Of a DNA stretch of 64,000 nt, positions 58,098 to 64,000 are shown in pieces. A program made the position numbers and the translations under genes. The notes beneath the pieces are model-generated. The model saw nothing but the letters and a program-made list of their open reading frames with translations, did no database searches and was not told the DNA's origin. The DNA is from Adineta steineri (lineage: Eukaryota > Rotifera > Eurotatoria > Adinetida > Adinetidae), in contig CAJNOI010000326.1 in the NCBI GenBank assembly GCA_905250115.1, positions 1 to 64,000 on the forward strand, given 5' to 3'. Each line of letters opens with the position of its first letter. Position 1 is the stretch's first letter.

Positions 58098-60188
58098 TAT
58101 CTAAAAAACAATTTTATTATCTAAAATAATAAAATATTAGTTTCTATTCGTTTTGCAAGAATAATATTTTTGATACATCAAAAATAGTCTTTTATTGTAT
58201 TCTTAAATAATTTGAACATAATATCCATTTCGTTTTATTATACCTTTAATATTATTAATCTACAAGCAACAAATCAATGACGCGTATCACATAAGTATTA
58301 CTAATATTTATAAATAATATTTTAAATAAGTAATGACGTATTTTTATATACCGTTGCGTCATATGAAAAAACAACGAAATCTATCAAACTAAAAAAAGGA
58401 GTAATCTGTAGTTTGATTTAAAAAGTACTTACTTGAGGAAAATCGTTTTTTTGTCGTACTGTCGATATTACTCTAATTTAGTGCTGTTACCATGAAATTA
58501 ACTTGAAAATTTATACATTTATCTGTTATTATTGATTTCAACATAGATTTATATCATTGCATATAAGAACACAACGAAAAGAATATCTATAAACTTAAAA
58601 CAGATTATTAAGAATAAGAAGAAAAAAAACAAATCAATGAAGCGAGAACACATGAGTCAAGAAGATAAAAGCTACTCTGATGTATAACGAAGAATAAGGA
58701 GGCACGTAAAAATAAATCACACCTCTACTGTTATTATATATAATAGGATGCAAACAAACTGTCATTAATATTAATCGTTTGTAACGATTAAGTAGAAATC
58801 ACGTTTTTTTGTTCTAGAATATATAGATATATAAACTATATTACAAAAATATAATAATTTATTATTTTCAGTTGTTATATCAATTTTGAGCAATTCTTTA
58901 TATAGAAATTTGATTTATCTTTTTTTTAATATTTAACAGTTTTCATAGTTTTTTCAACATATTATTTAAGAATGTTTTAGATTTCAGTAATAGAGTTGTT
59001 AAAAACACATCAAGAAATGGACGATGAAGAATATTTTTTTAAAAGTATGATACGTTATCACTCTCAATAACAGATGAACTGCACTTAGTACTTTTACATT
59101 AATATTGATATATATAAAATATATTACAATTCTAGAATATTTGAAATAATTGTTGAGATGATATATTATCCATTGATGATTATAATATGATATATATATA
59201 TATATATTTAATTACGAATTATTTAGTAATATTCTCTTATCAAAAAATAAAAATTATCTACTTATGATAATAATATTGATGAAAGAAGATATACGTATAT
59301 TAATGAAAAAATAAAATGCTGATATTCACATTCATATATTGAAGATGATCGTTACTATTACTTGAATCATGTGCCAATCTCATATTTATGAGAAGATTTA
59401 CATCATTTTAAGTACACGTGTATATGTAATACATAACGTTGTAACTTCATCTTTGACTATAATATACGTTTGTTGATCTTTTCTTTGTACGTAGCATCAT
59501 CCGATTGACAATGAAGAAAGATTAACATTCATTTCTTTTCATTTCCTTACTTCAATTGAAGGTAATTACATACAATAGTGTAATATTTGATAGTATATTT
59601 AAGTAATATTATAGAACATCAAACAAATATGGTATCAACTCGCATATCTAGTCAATCATACATAACCCTCATTCGATATGTTATACAATCGATTATTATA
59701 TAGAAAAGAAAGAGTTGACAAATATGCAAGAGAAAATAAATGATATGATTTATAAAGAAAAAAATATTATTTCTCATTCCTTTGTACAAATCTCATCATG
59801 TGTTTGACATCTACCTATTTGTGATTTTCTCTATAGCTGTTTAATATATTTTTAACTTATTGACCATATAATAATATCATTTTTATTAATAATCGACACC
59901 GATATATATATATACAGTCTCAAGATTGACTCTTAAAAATGAAGAAAAAATAATTCATATAAATAATACTTTCTGTTTGTATCGTTGTCAGAATTAATGT
60001 AAATGAATTATAGTTATATACTATTTCAATCTTAGGATTGATCGAATTGAAGAAAGTAAGTTTATTTTTCAGACAAAATGCATAATAGGTAATCTCGATA
60101 ATCGAGAATTCAAACCAATGAAATATATTTAACATTTGTGTAATTTAATCATGAAGATATTGATATAATCTTTAGTTTTTTTTTTCGA
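58098..60188. other. divergent intergenic region
   Basis: Two kilobases of very AT-rich sequence between the divergently transcribed ART and ABCC genes, with (AT)n near 59190-59210 and 59900. It presumably includes both promoters; no coding region, strong hairpin or RNA gene was recognised. Confidence 0.45.
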
Positions 60189-63100
60189 ATGAATAGGAAT
60201 ATAAGAGAAATGCTTAACAATGATGAATACAAACCTCTGATTGTGAATAAACAGAATCGATATGATAACAATTGTAATAATAATAATAATCAACGATCAT
60301 CATCTCGTCTTGAGTGGGCAGAAGCATCATGGAATCGACTATTCTATCTTCTAACATGGTGGTGGATAAATCCTATTATTTTACTCGGTTATAAACGACC
60401 ATTGATCGATGAAGATCTGGATGATTTACCTCATATTGATAAATGTTGTACATTATTGAATAAATTAAGTAGATACAATTGGCAAGAATCAACAACTTTA
60501 AAAATAATCATTAAATCTTTTTGGAAACAATCTTTACTTATTGGACTTCTTCTTCTACCTCGAATGACAGTTCGAATCGGAAAATCATTAATTATACGTA
60601 ATATCGTATTTTATATAAAAAATTATCAAATACTTTCATTATCAATTACTACTGGTTATTTATATGCAATAGCATTACTCATCTGTACACTTATTGAAGT
60701 ATGTATTCTTCATTATTTTGTCTTTCAATCATCTCGTATTGGCTTGCAAATTCGCAATGTACTTACTTCAATTATTTATAAACATTCATTGTCAATCAAT
60801 ATCGTTTCATTTCAAAAGACAACTACTGCCAAAGTAATCAATCTAATTGCTCATGATGCAGCTAAATTTGAACAATTAAACACATCTATTCATTATGTTT
60901 GGGCAGCTCCCCTTGAAGCTCTTGTAGTATTCGTTATTTTATGTTGGATTATCAAACCTTTATTTGTATTAATAGGATATTCCATATTAATTATACTTAC
61001 ATCTTTGCAGATATTCTTCAGTAGGAAATTTAGTCGATATTATCTATCAGCAGCAATCTTTACCGATCAACGTATACATGAATTCAATGAACTTATTCAA
61101 GGATATCAAATTATTAAAATGTATAATTGGGAAAAATCAATGGAAGAACGAATACTTCAAATACGACAACGTGAATTTATCGATATTCAGCATGCATTTC
61201 GTTTACGTGCATTAAATATTGGTTCATCTTTTCTAGCAACATCTCTTATGGCTCTTTCTACATTTGGTAGTATGTGGCTTTTTGATTATTCATTAGAAGC
61301 CGCTAATATTTTCACAGTACTTTCAATGTATAATCAAATACGTATGCCTGTTCTTCGATATTTACCGCCAGCTATTGAGAAGCTAAGTGAAGTTTGGATT
61401 GCATCGAAACGTATCGATGAATTTATGAATTTACCCATGGTACAAAATAAAACTTCACTCACTATGTTTTCCGGCGATATGTATAATGCAGAAAAAGGTA
61501 AAATTATCATGCATAATGCATCATTCTCATGGCAAGATTCTGACGTTTGTTTATCATCACTCAATATCGAAATAGAATCAGGTACATTTGTAGGAATTAT
61601 AGGATCCGTTGGCTCTGGAAAATCATCGCTATTGTCAGCTATTCTTGGTGAGATGATTTTAAATCATGGTCAATTAAACATAAATAATAGTTCTTTTTCT
61701 CATGTTTCGCAATCTTCTTGGATTCTACCTGATACTCTTCGATCTAATATACTTTTTGGAAAATCATTTCATGAACAACGCTATTTAACTATAATTCGTG
61801 CATGTTGTCTAGATGTTGATATTGAAACTTTCGGACCTAGTGGTGATTTAACAGTCATTGGTGAAAAAGGAATTAATTTGAGTGGAGGACAAAAAGCACG
61901 TATATCACTGGCACGTGCTCTTTATACAGATGCTGACATTTATCTTCTTGATGATCCTTTAGCTTCTGTCGATCCTAAAGTTGCTAGACATATCTATGAA
62001 CAGTGTATTGGTCCGAATAGTTTGTTGAGTAAGAAAACTCGCCTACTGATAACATATCAAATACAATTTTTATCTGAATCACATCTAATAATTGTTCTTG
62101 CTAATGGTCATATTCAAACACAAGGTCGCTTTGATCAATTATCTATTCAACATGAGAATATTGATCAGATAGAAACTACTAATTTTGTCCAAGAGACAGT
62201 GCCAGACAATATACTTGATATTAGACGTTCTACTATTGATACTCAATCAATTATATCCGATGAAAAATCGTTAAGTGATGCTACAAGTTGGTCTATATGG
62301 TATTCTTTAATTGCAGGTTCATCTTTAAATTGGTTTAGATTTTACCTTGTCATTATCTTTCTTATTGCTGGTGAAGTCTTCTATGATATTAGTAATTATT
62401 GGCTTAGTCAATGGTCAAAACAATCTTATATTAATCAACAATATCAGTTAAAGAATGTTTACATTTATTTAGGTTTAAGTTTAACAACAGTTATTATCGC
62501 TTTAATACGTGTGCATTATTTTTTTAATCTCATTTTGAATGGTTCAAATCAATTGCATAATACGATGTTAACTGGATTACTTTATACATCAATACAATTT
62601 TATGAAAGTAATCCAAGTGGACGTATTCTAAATCGTGTAAGTAAAGATCAAAAAGTTATTGATGAACAATTAGGTATCATATTATTCGATGCAATACAAT
62701 CATTATTGATGACCATCGGTTCGATAGTCATTATTGGTATTGTAAATTGGTGGGTTTTATTATTGCTTATTCCGTTATTACCTATATTTTGGATTCTAAG
62801 TCATATTTATTTGAAAACAAGTCGTCAATTGAAACGATTGGAAAGTATAACACGAAGTCCTATTTATACTCATTTCTCAACATCTTTAAATGGCTTAGTT
62901 ACGATTCGTGCATTCAAAGCTGAAGATGATTTTCTACAATCATTGACAAATAAAATAGATGCTAACACACGTTCATACATAATTCTAATAGCTACTAACA
63001 TTTGGCTTGGCTTTTATCTTGATCTTATGGCAACATTCTTTTCATTTGTTACTGCTATTCTTGCTATCATTCTACGTGATCAATTGAATCCAGCATATGT

Positions 63101-64000
63101 TGCTCTTAGTTTATCATATAGTATTAATATGACTGTATTATTTCAATGGGGTATACGACAATTACTTGAAAGTGAAACCTTGATGACAAGTGCCGAACGT
63201 ATCAATGAATATGCAAGATTGCCATCTGAAGAAGATGAAGGTGGTCAAAAGCGACTTATAAAAACATTACCAGATTGGCCAACTAGTGGAATAATAGAAT
63301 TTCGAAATTATTCATTTCGTTATACATCTGATCTTGAATCAGCACTCAAAAATATCAATTTAAATATTGCATCGAACGAAAAAATTGGTATTATTGGCCG
63401 TACAGGTAATCATTTTCTCTTAGAAAAACTTGTTCAAACGAAATATTAACTGGTTAATTAAAATTATTCAATATTATTTTATGATTATTTTCAGGTTCAG
63501 GTAAATCATCACTTTTTAAAGCTCTCTTTCGTTTTATTAATCGTTCAATGACTGATGGCGAAATTCTTATTGATCATGTCGATATCAGTCGTATTACATT
63601 AAAACATCTTCGTTCACATCTTAGTGTCATTCCACAACAGCCATTTCTATTCAGTGGAACGCTTCGATATAATTTAGATCCATTAAATCAATATTCGGAT
63701 GAAGAATGTTGGATGGCACTCAAAGCTGTACAACTCGATCAATCAATTTTCAATCAACAATCAAGTCTTCTTCTATATCCTATAGCTGAATCAGGCAGTA
63801 ATCTTAGTGTTGGTCAATGTCAATTGATCTGTGTTGCTCGAGCTATTCTTAAGAAAAGTAAAATTTTATTAATTGATGAAGCAACAGCTAATGTTGACAA
63901 AGAAACAGATGCATTGGTGCAAAAAGTTATTCAAGAAAAATTTCGTCATCGAACTATTTTAACTATTGCACATCGAATCAATACAGTAGCATCAAGCGAT
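60189..64000 (+). CDS. ABCC/MRP-type ABC transporter, 3' end beyond the window
   Basis: Exon 60189-63405 continues after an 89-bp intron in 63495-64000 and is still open at the window end. It has the layout of short MRPs (ABCC4-like, no TMD0): an N-terminal [20 protein letters not shown] segment, a first membrane domain, and NBD1 with Walker [14 protein letters not shown], signature [15 protein letters not shown] and Walker [15 protein letters not shown] linker and second membrane domain follow ([17 protein letters not shown]). NBD2 has Walker A GRTG-SGKSS split by the intron, signature LSVGQ, Walker [14 protein letters not shown] with catalytic Glu, and H-loop [11 protein letters not shown]1 has Asp in place of the catalytic Glu, as is usual in ABCC proteins. 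Exports organic anions and conjugates in characterised relatives; substrate here unknown. Only the last few dozen codons are missing. Confidence 0.92.

Noticed and set aside
1..64000. CRISPR arrays, bacterial operons, riboswitches, rRNA genes, phage genes
   Set aside because: Looked for and not seen; gene structure is eukaryotic throughout.

Overview
The window is AT-rich, gene-dense invertebrate DNA with very short introns (mostly 45-60 bp). It fits a bdelloid rotifer best. The strongest evidence is two spliced-leader (SL) RNA genes whose leader matches, from memory, the 23-nt bdelloid leader ending ...CTTACCAAGAG. Supporting evidence is degenerate TGTGGG-type (bdelloid telomere-like) DNA, rhodopsin-like receptors, NHL and LRR genes, a membrane ADP-ribosyltransferase and a fungal-type amidase. 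All exon models were built by hand from frame, GT-AG sites and family similarity; none was checked by search or transcripts.

Layout. 1-3350 (-): 5' half of an ABCB/P-glycoprotein gene with a 472-bp foldback in an intron. 3351-7744: non-coding with another foldback and a tRNA-Leu(AAG). 7745-11653 (+): an F-box/LRR gene built from 84-nt exons, a small acidic gene and a second F-box-like gene. 12114-16888: two related cassettes in which an intronless housekeeping gene (TFIIA gamma, then TCTP) sits inside a former SL RNA gene, each with an intact SL RNA gene diverging from its 5' side; a secreted cysteine-rich peptide gene lies between them. 19183-29290 (+): a 10-kb receptor gene with signal peptide, two NHL propeller exons, two beta-rich modules and a seven-helix domain. 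30271-31176 (-): an intronless GPCR. 34108-36047 (+): a membrane protein with a Thr-rich stalk. 37649-39145 (-): an eIF4G C-terminal-half protein. 42801-47660 (+): a KCNH/ERG-type potassium channel in 18 exons. 47764-49326 (-): a zinc finger/coiled-coil/LRR gene with one homopolymer frameshift. 51905-52819 (-): a GPCR with one nonsense codon. 54297-55919 (+): the amidase. 56199-58097 (-): ADP-ribosyltransferase, membrane helix and three Apple-like repeats. 60189-64000 (+): an ABCC/MRP transporter cut by the window end.

The genes do not form a pathway. The shared themes are membrane sensing and export (ABCB, ABCC, three receptors, a channel, a membrane ART) and small inverted-repeat DNA in introns and spacers. 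The most unusual element is the SL RNA locus: cDNA-like copies with a poly(A) signal and A-tract lie where the SL RNA intron should begin, and in the TFIIA case the genome itself carries the leader fused one base before the ATG.
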